From Dactylorhiza incarnata (Eukaryota; Streptophyta; Magnoliopsida; Asparagales; Orchidaceae): a stretch of DNA of 64,000 bases. The stretch spans positions 38,006 to 102,005 of the forward strand of contig JAWHQI010001215.1 in NCBI GenBank assembly GCA_033032865.1. Reading direction: 5' to 3'. Position numbers and translations under genes: made by a program. Below are positions 30,087 to 42,000 of this stretch, piece after piece (the stretch's first letter is position 1; each line of letters starts with the position of its first letter). The notes under the pieces were generated by a model. That model was not told the DNA's origin. It was given only the letters and a program-made list of their open reading frames with translations, and ran no database searches.

Positions 30087-32534
30087 TCAATCCTCGGCTG
30101 CGCCCGAGCACTCATCCTCTGAAAGGTCTCCCGCTCCAAGACTGGCGGTGTCACACCCGAACTTCCTCACCACCAGGCGAAGATTCTTCTGAATACCACG
30201 CTGGAAGGAAACTTCACGCTCCTCCTCCAACAGGGGCTCGACCTCCTTCATCATGACCTCGACACGGATCTCCTCCGCCATCTGGAACCGCTCCTCGACA
30301 AAAGCGAGGGAATCTCGGAATTCGGCCACTCCGGCCGTCTTGGCATCTTCAAGGCTGCGCTCGACAGACGACAGCCGCTCCACCTCACTTCGCAGAAACC
30401 CCAGCTCCCCCTCCATGCGGAACATCTCCCCCTGAGCTTCAGATAGCTGACGAAGCGCATCCTGGGCAAGAGCCTTGTCTCCGTCGTACGCCTCCTGCAA
30501 CTTCTCAACCTCAGATTGGGAAGAAGAGAGGTCGGCCTCCAGCTGTTTGACACCGGACAAGTCGCGATCCCTCCTCCTCTGTAAAGCAGACATGTCCCTC
30601 TTCATCACGCTCAGCTCCTCCTGGAGGGAAATGTAGCTATCCTTGAGACCCACATAACAGTCATTCCACGTGAGAGCGACATTGGTCCTGCAAACACAAA
30701 AGAAGCAGTCAGGAAACATAAACAACGAAGTCAAAGACGAGTCAAGACCCAAGGAAGAAAAGCTTCGCTTACCCCAGAAGTCATCGCCTGAAGAGACGAG
30801 GAAACTCACCTCGACGTTGGTAAGGGGGGAGGCGGCGGAAAGTCTCCCTGCACGACTTGATTGGCGGTGGGGGACGTCAGGATCTCGACCTCCGGGTCGG
30901 ATGGAATCGGCTCTCTCCGACAACGACTCGGGCCGGCCTCGTGATCGTGGCTCCCAGGCTCCGGCAAGGTAGAGCACGAACCAGGAACTCCGTTCTTAAA
31001 GAAAATCTTCCGTTTTTTCCCACGCTCCAGGGGAACCGCAGCCTCCCACTCAGGGTCCCAAGAAAGCCCCACCGAAAGCAGTCGACCCTCCTCCACGCAG
31101 TTGTGCACGCTGATCAAAGACTTCAACAGCCCCTCCCGGCCAGGAAAGCCGGGCATAGAAAGGAACTCGTCTTCCCTACCGGTCAGTCGGCGGCAGCGTC
31201 CAGGGAGTGACCTCCAAAGCTCAGGCAGCTCCAAACGATTCTGAACGTACCCATAGAGGGTATTCCCGTGGCGATAATCTATCTTCTCGCCAAAATGAAA
31301 CCAGTTTTTGTTGCTCCAAACCTCGATCCGGCCGCCCGAGTCAGTGGTAGCCTCACACCAAACCTTGAAGAGCTCGAGTGAAAAGCGCGCACTGTGCTCT
31401 CGAAAGAACACCACCAGCCCCATGATATTCGACATCCCGGTAGGTGTAAACTGAGTAATTGGGACGCCGCAGAACCTGAATATTTCAATAGCCTCCTCGG
31501 ATGGAGGGATGCGGAATCCGGACTTCAGGCAGCTCTCAGAAAGTGTCATGTAACCCATGGGCAGATTCTGGACACGCTCCTCCACCCCTGAAATTTTCAC
31601 CTCGACATTCGGAGACAATCCAAACCGCTTGCGCCACACCTCGATTCGCGCACCGTCAAGTGAAGAGCGTAGGCGCATCGGCCTCGACTGACCGCCCCGC
31701 TTCGAAGCCTGAAAGGAAAAGCAAATGCACATAAGAACGAGCGTGTCAGAAAATCCAAAGTATTGCAAGTTCACACGCGGGGGCGCGCGGACATCGGCCG
31801 CACCCGGAGACACGCAGGCACCAGCCATGCGCAAGACCGCACGAGCATCAGCCGCTTGCGCCCTCACCCCCCTTCGCCGCGATGGAGCCGCGCACACCGC
31901 CCGCACGAGGGCACCCACCTGTGCGCAGGCGCGCAAGGGAAGCACCCACGCACGGGCGCGTGGGAGAAGCACCCGCGCGCAAATGCGGCCCCACGCGCGC
32001 GGGAGCGCACAGGGGCAGCACCCTCGCGCAATGCGGCCCCACGCGCGCAGGCGCGCAGGCACAGCACCCGCGTGCGGGAGCGCACAGGGGAAGCACTCCC
32101 GCGCATGCGCGGCACCCGCGCGCGCGGGGCGCGGGGCAACAGCACCCACGCGCGGGAGCGCGCGGGGGCAGTACCCGCGCGCGCCAGCCGGGCGCCCCTC
32201 CGCCGGCCCCGGCCGTGCGCCAGCGCGCCCGGGCGCGCGCCACACGGGCGCCCCTCCGCCGGCCCCGGCCGTGCGCCAGTGCGCCCGGGAGCGCGCCGTC
32301 CCCCCGCCGGCCGTGCACAGCACCCGCGCGTGCGCCGCCCCTCCGCCGGCCGCGGCCGTGCGCAAGCGCACCCGGGCGCCGCCCCTTCGCCCGCTCCGGC
32401 CGCGCGCACGGGCGCCCGGGGGCCGGTCGCCCAAGCGCCCCCTCGCCGCCCGCTTTCCCGTCCGCCGCCGGCCGTTTTTTCCCTCCGCTCTTATTTTGAA
32501 AAAACAAAAAACAAAGACAACTTACCCCAACCAT
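30087..32534 (-). CDS. Antisense three-exon gene: Transposase_28-like domain plus coiled coil (502 aa)
   Basis: On the minus strand exon 1 is 32534-32526 (ATG and two codons), exon 2 is 31708-30810 and exon 3 is 30687-30087, ending in TGA. The introns have textbook borders: GGG|GTAAGT to TTTCAG|GC (32525-31709) and GAG|GTGAGT to TTTGCAG|GA (30809-30688). The exons sum to 1509 bp, so phase is kept through both joints. Exon 2 encodes a globular region with MTLSESCLKSGFRIPPSEE and SNIMGLVVFFREH, resembling the plant 'putative gypsy type transposon' domain (PF04195), then a low-complexity proline tract. Exon 3 encodes a long heptad coiled coil and an acidic end. Tat-lineage elements are known to carry extra antisense frames; function is unknown. 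The splice model is inferred from sequence. Confidence 0.7.
31775..32440. repeat. Very GC-rich degenerate repeat inside intron 1 of the antisense gene
   Basis: The stretch consists of GC-rich repeats with cores such as GCGCGCGGGAGCGC and CGGCCCCGGCCGTGCGCCAG, with irregular periods. It is open in several frames on both strands, which I attribute to composition. In the gene model above it is removed by splicing, leaving the flanking exons in frame. Confidence 0.7.
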
Positions 32535-32638
32535 CGTTCGGCGCGCACTGCAGAGATGACGACCAGATCCACTGCCAACTATTCAAAAACCCTCGCACTC
32601 CCTCCCAAGGTTTGGACTACGAAGGTTTGGGGGGATTA

Positions 32639-34700
32639 TGATGGGTACTCATAATAGAGCCTCATTTTTATAAGAATGCCTAGCGGAGATATTCATAAAA
32701 GGAAGCAAAATATTTCCAAAGACGACGATCGTTTCTAAAAGCGGACAGTTTCCAAAATCTCTCCTCCCCCAATTCGGCAGTAAAAGTAAGACGCACAAAG
32801 CCACCGCAAACACGACAAAGACTCCCCCTCCCGTCACGGGAGGAATCCCCGCCATCGCGCCGCGTCCCGAAAGGGGCGCGGCCAAGTCGCGCCCCCGTAG
32901 GGGGCGGCCAAGCCGCGCCCCACGCGGGGTGCGGCCAAGCCGCGCCCCCCGCGGGGTGCGGCCAAGCCGCGCCCCCCGCGGGGTGCGGCCAAGCCGCGCC
33001 CCCCGCGGGGTGCGGCCAAGCCGCGCCCCGCACGGGTGCGGCCAAGCCGCGCCCCGCACGGGGTGCGGCCAAGCCGCGCCCCGCACGGGGTACGGCCAAG
33101 CCGCGCCCCGCACGGGGTGCGACCAAGCCGCACCCCCTCGGGGTGCGGTCAAAAACCGCACCCCCTCGGGGTGCGCCCGGGCCGCACCCCCCCTTGGGTG
33201 CGCCCATGCCGCACCCCCTCGGGGTGCGGTCGCGCCACGCTCCCTTGGAATACGGCCGCGTCGCCCTCCCCTCCCCACGCGGGGTGCGGCCGCCTACCTC
33301 TCCTTCTCTCCTGACAGGGGGGCTTGCGGGAAGTCCTCACGGGCGTACTTTTCGTCAAGAGAAGCATGCCTCGATTTCTCCTTAGGGGTGCGGCTTATCG
33401 TTCCGCTATTCACCCGGAGCAATTTGCAGCATAATCAGGACGGCCCCGCAGTTCGTCGCACGCTTGGAGCACTTCAGCGCTAGTGCGCGCTCAGAACGTT
33501 TCTGAGCACAGTCTGGAAGCCTTCTCACTTTTTGTCTTTCCGGCTTCTCACTTTTTGTCTTTCCAGCGTCTCACTTTTTGTCTTTCCGGCGTCTCACTTT
33601 TTGTCTTTCCGGCTTCTCACTTTCTGTCTTTCAGGTTTCTCACTTTTCAGGAACGGACAGTCGCCTTTTTCACCTCCAACGGAACTGCCCAAACTGCCCG
33701 AGCCGCCCAAACTGCCCGAAGTGCAAGGCGGTCATTTACGAAACATGGCGATCCGTGTGCCCCAAATCGGAAAATATGATTCGTCCACCAAGAATTTATG
33801 GAAACTACTAACAACCAAATTACCGGACCGCCCACGGCTAAAGCTATAAAAGGAGCCCCAGGGCTTCATTTGAAAGGACCTTGACTTCTGGACCCAGGAG
33901 AGCTCCTTGCAGATTTTTGCGGAATTCTCCTTCGGCGCTTGAAGATCTCCTTCGTGGACTTGAAGATCTTCATCATCCCGAAAGGCGACTAGCCTTCTCA
34001 CTTTCGTTCTCCAGCATTCCCGGAAGGAAAAGGCGACCAGCCTTCTCACTTTCGTTCTCCAGCATTCCCGGAAGGAAAAGGCGACCAGCCTTCTCACTTT
34101 CGTTCTCCAGCATTCCCCGAAGGAAAAGGCGATCAGCCTTCTCACTTTCGTTCTCCAGCATTCCCGGAAGGAAAAGACGACCAGCCTTCTCACTTTCGTT
34201 CTCCAGCATTCCCAGAAGGAAAAGGCGACCAGCCTTCTCACTTTCGTTCTCCAGCATTCCCAGAAGGAAAAGGCGACCAACCTTCTCACTTGCATTCTCC
34301 AGCATTCTCAGAAGGAAGAGGCGACTAGCCTTCTCACTTTTGTTCTCAGAAGGAAAAGGCGACTAGCCTTCTCACTTTGTTCTCAGAAGGGAAAAAGACT
34401 TAGTTTTTCTGAGAGGTGGCCTGTCACCCTCGGAGTTCTCTCTCTCTCTCCATCATTGTAACGAGCAGCGGCCTGTCGCGCTCGAGTTCTAGCGTCCAAA
34501 TTGTAACCCCCCAGGAGATAGTGAAGTTTGGTCGGCACAGCTCCGGCCGCGTGGTTTTTTACCCTTTCTGGGTTTTCCACGTTAAAAAGTCCCAGCGTAC
34601 TCGACAAATCTCTAATTGACTGTTTGCGCGCTTAGTTCGCTCACGAGCTAAGGTGGTTCTAGTGGACCGGTCTACCAAGAGCCCTAAGCGTTCCACAACA
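32639..34700 (+). repeat. 3' LTR of the Tat-like element (2062 bp)
   Basis: It starts TGATGGGTAC after the purine tract at about 32621-32635 and ends CACAACA. It is some 155 bp longer than the 5' LTR, mainly because the GC-rich array (32878-33293) is expanded. The TATA box is at 33845. The other arrays keep their order. Confidence 0.9.
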
Positions 34701-35243
34701 AAAATCATGATAATTCTATATTGGTTGCAAATTACTAGGATGCATGTGTCAGAAAGTGAACAAAGGGAGAACAACATGTTCAACTCAAAAGATTCTATAC
34801 CAGAGGACCATCCTTCATTCAGTAACTCCATAGCTTTGAAATACAAACAATTCCGTTTTAAATTTTTTGGGAGGGGTTCATTAAACTTATTAAAAATGAG
34901 ATTGATCAAGTTTATTGGAACTATCATTGTCAAATGTTTTATTCATAACATAGCACTAGGAAACCCCAATTAATAACATACAAAGAGGTTACTCTGCTTG
35001 ACGTCAATGGAGGGCTCTACCTTAAGATATTAGAGGACTTGAACACCTTTTGCAACAATAATGCTACATGTATACTGTCGCCTAAGGCTTGTTCTGCTCG
35101 AAATGCTTAGTAGACAAATAATTCAAATGATAAATAGTCAAAAATCTTTCGCGACAATAATGGTATCAATGAATTATTTTCAAATATTATCTTGGCAAGA
35201 TTAATATTAGATTATGGTATTATCGTTGGCATGTGAGGTTGGC
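34701..35243 (+). repeat. Duplicated segment, copy 2 (right part)
   Basis: It begins at the target duplicate of the Tat-like element and matches 24253-24697, up to GGCATGTGA. It keeps about 90 bp (34775-34865) that copy 1 lost. Past 35243 the similarity ends because an LTR remnant begins in copy 1. Confidence 0.7.
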
Positions 35244-36065
35244 CCTCTCATCGGGATATTGAAGGATCACATTTGATTACTCATGAAGTCTAAAATCAAT
35301 GAAATATGGCTAAGATACCCTGTACAATTTTATAATCTCATTTGTATGGGTGGAAGAGGTTCAATTTTAGTCTGTCTGAACCCAAACAGAAACTTAACCG
35401 CTCTATATTACCTCAGTTCAGTTTTATATCATTTTATTCGATTGTGGAAAATTTTGGATGTAATGTGTTATATAAGAGTTACCCATTTTACGTAAGGACT
35501 TAGTTATAATCATAATTTAAATGTTAAATAGTATTTATTATTGAATTATATAATTATTTATTAATAATCATAATATAATTATGTATCAACCCTTAAAAGT
35601 AATTTAGGCTTGGGGCAGATTGTTGACATTTGCTATTAAATGATTCAATCTTTAGTTCAAAATGTATTTGATAGTCTAATGCATATGATTATTTATTTTA
35701 TGTGCTCCAACGCCATTCATGAATCATTTCCAAACACCTTTGCTAATATAAATGGCTAGATAGTATTTTTGACATCAATTAAAATCTGTATTGTTTGGTT
35801 TTCTCAATTTTAATTTATAGAAAACTGAAACAAACTGAGCGGTGTGAGTATTGGTTCAGTTCAAGTGGTTCAGGTCGGTTTTGTTTTTCATGCACACTCC
35901 TAATGACATGTCCATCTCATTTCAAATTGATATAACAAAATACAAAAAATGTGTAACTAAATTTAACTGTTATCATATATTTATGTTAAGTTCATTGGCC
36001 TCTCGCCCCCAAGGGGAACTCCCCCCCCCCCCCCCCCCCCCCCCCCCTCCTGCCCCCAAGGGGAA
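35244..36065. other. AT-rich DNA without recognisable gene; long C run
   Basis: No gene is visible. Sequence near 35840-35910 (GGTTCAGGTCGGTTTTG, CATGCACACTCC) resembles the ends of small non-autonomous plant transposons, but I found no matching second end. A run of about 27 C at 36020-36047 is flanked on both sides by GCCCCCAAGGGGAACT, a 16-bp direct repeat. Confidence 0.4.
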
Positions 36066-36744
36066 CTTTTCCACCTGATGATAGGTCAAGACCATGGCCT
36101 AGTAATGATTCAGGAGAGGTCACATGAAGATTGCATTGTAGCTGCTTGGTGATTCTATCACCAGGAAGGGCTCCTGCCTAGTTATCCCGCATATAATCAT
36201 TGAGAGGTCGACGCATCCTTCAACCTCTTTTCTATCGCCCGAGAAGCTGTACAAGGGCCCATCACAAGCCTTCAATGGCTTACTGGTATTCACGGTGTCG
36301 AACTCTAGTTTAAAAAGTATGTTGACCGAGCTACCAGTGTCGATAAGAATCCTTGACCGAACTACCGGTTCAATTTTGGTAATTTTAATATAGGAGCAGT
36401 TTAGAGGTTCGTATGAACATGTCATAGTAAGATCACTTGATTCCTTTGTAATAGACCATTTTCGTATGTGTATAACTGAAGACCCATACTCAGTCCAACA
36501 ACCTCCCGTCCTCTGTGTTTTCGTCGAGCATAATTGACATGACGTCTCTCTCTTATAATCCACCCATGTGAAGTGTAAAGTTCAATTGCTTTCATCGTCC
36601 GATAGATTTATACAACCCTTTCCCAGAACATCATTTATTGCAGTCATATGCTCCTCCTTTTTCACTGAACTTGCGAGCTTCTAGGTCTCTCCATCTCCTA
36701 TCTTCCATCATTTGGAGGTCCTCGAAGGGCAGGCAAGGAGGAGG
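36066..36744 (-). pseudogene. Tat-like Ty3/gypsy protease fragment
   Basis: A 147-codon frame (36120-36563) contains ILIDTGSSVNILF with the DTG active site, then LYSFSGDRKEVEG and FLVIESPSSYNAI, the order found in proteases of Tat/Athila-type elements. Upstream sequence to 36740 gives Gag-like peptides with stops. The fragment ends where the solo LTR begins. Confidence 0.7.
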
Positions 36745-36749
36745 TGCAC

Positions 36750-38293
36750 TGAGAGTGGAGGTTTTAGTTCTTATTTATCTTATTAAAAGATCTTGTTTAA
36801 GTTTTTCTTTAAAGTAATGCTATATATATAGATATGTATGCTGGGTGAGGAATAAAATCAAGCACTAACAGTGCATAAGAAAATCACAGCACAGCAATAC
36901 TAAAATTAAAGTAAAAACAAACAAAACCAGATGACACAAGATATATAGTAGTTCCCCTCAACTGGGTACATCTACTCTTCTACCCACTGGTAGGAATCCA
37001 CTAGGAGGGTGTTGATAAGGTGCCCTCACACCAAGGTGATTTTGATAAGGTGTACACACACCAGGTGAGCTGTTGATAAGGTGCTCTAACCAAGATGCAG
37101 GTTTTTGCTAAGGTGCCCTGTCACCGGGAAGAAAAATAGAAAAGATTATGCTGTTCTTCTCTTTTGATAAGAAGACTCTTGATGAATATGTTGAAGAGAG
37201 CTCCCCCTGTCTGATGTAGTTTGATGACAGCTTGTGGAGGCTCCTTCTCTTGATTCCAAATCCTTTGTTCTTCTTCTTCTTGCAGTTTTAAATCCCTGAG
37301 CAAATGATAGTGTTTGATGTCTCAGGTTGTATATGATCTGCAAGAGAAGAGTTTAGCAAAAACAGAACAAGATAAAGTAATAAAGTTGTTCTCTGTTTTT
37401 GCCCATGTTCTTCTTTTTCTCTTCTTCTTCTTCTTTTCTTTTTCCTGTACAGAAGGTGTAAAATATATTCTGTCTATGTCTTCTCCTTGTCTGTATAGCA
37501 ATATGATATGTATATATAATCTGTCGTCAGAGAGAGCAGAATATACTCTGCTTATATATAATAATCTGTTGTATATCTTCTGCAGTATAAAATCTGTTGC
37601 TGTATAAAAGCTGTAGTCCTTTTTCCTTCTTTTGCTTGCTGCAACGGCTATAACAATTAATGCTTCCGCCAAACAGCTATAACATTTAATGCTTGCAAGC
37701 TGTAATGTCAGATCAACAATATATATATATATATAGAAATATATAAATTTTACTTTAATAAGGTCTGAAAGTATAATATAATATAAAATACAAATCTGCC
37801 TAAAATTAGTCGAGCTGAGCTCAACTTTCGTCGACCTCAAACATTTCAGTCGTCGACCTCAATATTAATATCACTGTTTCTGAATAGCAGTTGGATTTCG
37901 TCGAGCGTCGTTCGTCATTCGTCGACCTTGGTTCCACGTTCGTCGATCGCAGCTTCCTTGCTATATAATCTGTTGAGCTCTGTTTATATAAGCTCTGTTC
38001 GCCGATCACCGTTCGACGTTTGCCGAGCGCCGTTCGACGAAATGTCGAACTGAAATTAATATATGAAATATTTTATTTCTCTTAAATTTTCTTTATATTA
38101 ATTTCTCTTATAATATTAATTAGCCTATACTTATATATATATATATATTTCTTAGTATATTATTTATATATATATTATTCTTTTCAGCCTTTTAATTTAA
38201 TAAGATATTTAATCTAAGTTGTAATATATATTATGATATAAACTTAGATACTAGAGGTGGATCCTAACTCAAATCAAAACTAAGGTTCCAACA
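36750..38293 (-). repeat. Solo LTR of a SIRE-like element (1544 bp)
   Basis: On the minus strand it begins TGTTGGAACC and ends CCTCCACTCTCA. It matches the LTR at 2405-4583 in its tandem TGATAAGGTGCC block (37010-37110), its TTCGTCGA cluster (37805-38045) and its ends. TGCAC flanks it on both sides (36745-36749 and 38294-38298), a perfect target duplication. This marks a complete insertion later reduced by LTR-LTR recombination. Confidence 0.9.
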
Positions 38294-38490
38294 TGCACTT
38301 TCTTATGCATGTCGATGTATGCGGCATGTTGAAGATGGACGCGGAAAAAGTTCAGCAATCATGGAATGGTAACCACCAACCAAGATACTGAGTTGAGATC
38401 ATTCCTTTGGCAACTAAATTACTACAAGCGGTTTATTTAGGGGTTTTCGAGGAGAGCAGACTTGCTGACGGAATTGTTGAAGAAAGACGG
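38294..38490 (+). pseudogene. Ty3/gypsy reverse transcriptase fragment
   Basis: Translation with stops gives MDAEKVQ, LRSFLWQLNYYKRFI and RRADLLTELLKK. This corresponds to the RT thumb and connection region (LRSFLGLxxYYRRFI in relatives). It is on the opposite strand from the protease fragment left of the solo LTR, so the host locus was already rearranged. Confidence 0.7.
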
Positions 38491-38495
38491 TTATA

Positions 38496-39046
38496 GTACC
38501 ACATCCGCAATAACTGTATAATATAGGTCTAGCCAGGCCCCCATAACATATGTACATCACAAACACATTAAAACAAAGTATAAACATATAAATCCCAATA
38601 CAATATCATCTCTATTAGCACAGCGGAGGTGAAGTTCTACAAAGAGTGTCAACAAAATTCTAAATAGTACAACAAGTTTTTGGCCTTAAGGCATATACAA
38701 AATAAGTTTATGACAAATCAAACATACTTCATAAACTACCTCGGCACGCAAGATGAAACATCAGTGTACGAAAGTACAAAAGTTAAGAAGGAAAACACTT
38801 CACGAGGCTATTTCTTTTTGTCTTTTTCAGCCGGCTAGCGTGCACCTGCTTCCAATTCATGCTCTGCAACCAAATACTATGAGAGAGTAAATGAGGGTTC
38901 GCTATGAGTTGACCGCAAACCACATAACAAACCCACGTCTCCCAGCCATCCCAACGGACCCCGGGGAACCACATCATCCGGCAAATTAGCACTTCGTATG
39001 CAAATGACATAAGCATAAACATGCACATCACAAACTATATCATAGA
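38496..39046 (-). repeat. Chromovirus LTR remnant, target of the 18-kb insertion
   Basis: The stretch resembles 57857-58320 in the order of blocks: GCAATAA near the start, a CTACCTC block, GCCGGC, and CGGACCCCGGGGAAC near 38955. The similarity is moderate. It ends at ATAGA (39042-39046), the left flank of the large chromovirus. I read both pieces as LTRs of one older minus-strand element. Confidence 0.5.
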
Positions 39047-42000
39047 TGTAAGACCCTTTTTTTTTCTTTTTGAAAACCCGGGTCTTATGCACAGAACCGC
39101 CGCTTTGTGGTAACACCATCACTCGGTAAGGTCACCACCACAAAACGCCGCTTCTGCCGGCCATATCGATCACAAAAGATGTAAGCATCAACAAACTTAC
39201 AAAAGTTCAAGTCCACATCACATAGAAAATAAAACCATCAAAAGAGATGTCCACATACAGTAACTGAATAAAAGATAACAGTAATAATAAAGGGCTCCTG
39301 CCCTATACATCAATTCCTCACTACAATTTCACTCGCGGAAGCATAATCTACTAAAACTAATAGAACACTCACGGGTACTGTCATCGGTGCTCCCGTGCTA
39401 GTCTGTCCCGCCTCCATCTGCACCGTCCTCTGGTATTGCAGCGTCTCCTCGATCCCCTAAAATGATAAGGTCCAATCCCCCACCCTCCCCCGGTGACTCC
39501 TAGGCACCGTGCGGGAAGGATGAAGCGGAGGACATCAAGGGGTATAATCAAAAGCAGATGACAATGAATCTAACTACGGAAAGGTCTATTGTTATGCAAT
39601 ATATAGTACAATGAGTAAAGCAGTAGGAGGTAAAACAGAAACAAGTAAGCAGAAGTAATAAGTAAAGCAATAGTAAAGAAGGGCAATAAGGAAAAACAGT
39701 AATAAGAACAAGCAACCTTAGTGTAAAGGAATGCCCATACAAACCTATAGACCAAGGGGTCGTTTAGCAGGGTCTATCATATAAAAACTCACATAACAAA
39801 TTTATACGATAGGGGTAGGGGTTGAAATGAAAAGTTAATGATATGTCATGCAAGTGCAACTCACACACTTCGACTCAATGCGCACAGACCTTCAGTTCCC
39901 CCTTTTTGGAGCTAGCAAAACTCCCATGATACTCCCGTAGTGGCAAACGAAAGCGGTGGGTTGGGCCTCGCCCACCTCTAGGTTGGTATCTGTACTACCT
40001 AACCTAGACCTATCGAATGCGTCAAAGCTAAGAACACAACAACGGAGCTCCTGCGTACTCTTGCTTGCCAGTCCACCAAACTTTTCTTGGTAAAGTGCTA
40101 TCCACACTTACCGAGCCATAGTATCGAAGTCAGTGCGACGACCGTCAGCACTAAAGACACACCACCTTTATGCACATGCAGTTATGATTACCATCTATTT
40201 CCGAGCCACAAGCTCCCCGGGCTAACCCGCCCATCACCATAACCTTCCGAGCCACCGGCTCGCCGGACCAACCCGTCCTCACCAACAAGCATTACTGAGT
40301 CACATGCTCACCGGACTAACTAGTCCGCTGCTACAACCACCGAGCCTACCGCTCGCAAGTCCAAACCTAACTAACCTCCCGTAACCATGGAGTGTGGGTG
40401 TGTGCATTATTAAGTTAATCTTGCACCGCCATTTATTCCTGCACTTTAGGGTTAACCATGGACTTCCCGAGGACTACCTTGTGAGGGGCTCGCTACGGTA
40501 CTACGAACTATAATGGGATGACACCCCAAGGCTCCCTTTCCAAGGCACTTAATGTTATTAGTGACTAACCATAAGTATACCCTTCTTATCGTTACACTGG
40601 GATTAACCCTAAACATTTTATGACTTCCTAAGGGAAAGACGATTTATCGTCAATCCCTAGCACTACCTTGCCCATCACCGGGCACATTCAACACACCAAC
40701 TCCCATTAGTGATCTCCAGTCTCCTCAACTAGACAAGGTACATCCTCTACCTTCCATTCCCACCTAGTGGACTACTAGTTAACCTAACACTATAGTTTCT
40801 ACTATACGCAGACCAAAATGAACAACATGAGTTGCATAAGAGGAGGTACTCCAAATAATCATCCACATGACTCAAGATTATTACTGGAAGACTACCATGA
40901 TGTTATAAGACTAAATCCAGAGAATCATATTTTCCCTTATTAAATTGGCATGTATTATAATTTTCCTCAACACTGACCCAATATGAAATGGAACATGAAG
41001 TATAAAATCCTCTTATGATATGACCTCCACAAAATTATGGAAAATCTATGGTGTCAAAATAACAGCAAATACCTAATGCCACAATTTTACAGTAAGTTAT
41101 TGGACTCCAATTATAACATTAAGTAATTATCCAAAACTGGAAATTAAAGAAGGAACCACAAAAAATACTTGTCCAAAAATTATGGTAAAATTACCAGACC
41201 TTTATATTGATCAGAAAGGTCTACTGACTAAATTTCAGAATTTATCAAAACTAATTAGTGACATAATTAAAAATATTCCAAGTAAACCCATACAAGGGAA
41301 AATTGTGAAGTAACCTACTGATAAATAATTCCAAAAATTATACAAAAATTCACAGAGCTTTCTAATGCCCTAAAATGTCCTACCACCAAGTCTCGCAATT
41401 TTCCCGATATTATTTGGCCCTCATTTTTTTATCATAATCTTAAGACAAAATAGATGACTTGTGAATGAAGTACAAATTATATCGATTCAAAAATTACACA
41501 AAATTATCAGAGGCATATATCATGATTTTATGTAATCTACCAAACTTTCATCAACATCCAAGATTATTTGAGCATGTAAATTTCTTTTATAAGAAGGTTC
41601 CCTAGAAAGGTTATAACCTAAATCAGAGGGGTAAGTGTTCCTAAAATTCTCATAAAATTTTCTAGGGTATATTTACACCCTATGAACTTATCTACCAAGT
41701 TTCATGACCATTCAAGAACATATGCCCCTATGTCCTTCACAAGGCTCAAAGTTCAACCCTGGGGTTAGAACTAGGGTCTTAGGGCATATCAACCCTAGTT
41801 CACCCCAAATCACACATGGGAGTGTTTTATGTGACCCTAAACTAGTGGACAAAGTTTCACATTATCTTGATGAGATTTGACCACCTAATTCCATCATGTG
41901 CACTTTTGGCCTAGTTTGACCTAATTTGACCAAACTTGGGTTAACTAATTACACAACCAAATCAGTCCCAATTGGGATGAAATTTTTACCATAGTCATAT

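Larger units (their letters stand above)
25686..34700 (+). mobile_element. Non-autonomous Tat-like LTR retrotransposon with antisense gene (9015 bp)
   Basis: LTRs at 25686-27592 and 32639-34700 both begin TGATGGGTACTCATAATAG and end CACAACA or CGCAACA. A Tat-type primer site follows the left one and a GGTTTGGGGGGATTA purine tract precedes the right one. The flanks are ATAAT and AAAAT (34701-34705), a duplication with one mismatch; the undisturbed target in copy 1 reads ATAAT. Inside are a gag frame with a protease-like insertion, a minisatellite and an antisense three-exon gene. There is no reverse transcriptase or integrase. Confidence 0.9.

Noticed and set aside
31725..32654. Long overlapping frames (200-540 codons) in the GC-rich block on both strands
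   Set aside because: They result from GC-rich composition with few stop codons. The peptides are low-complexity Ala/Arg/Pro/Gly and the stretch is an intron in the antisense gene model. Only exon 2 content beyond 31708 is supported.
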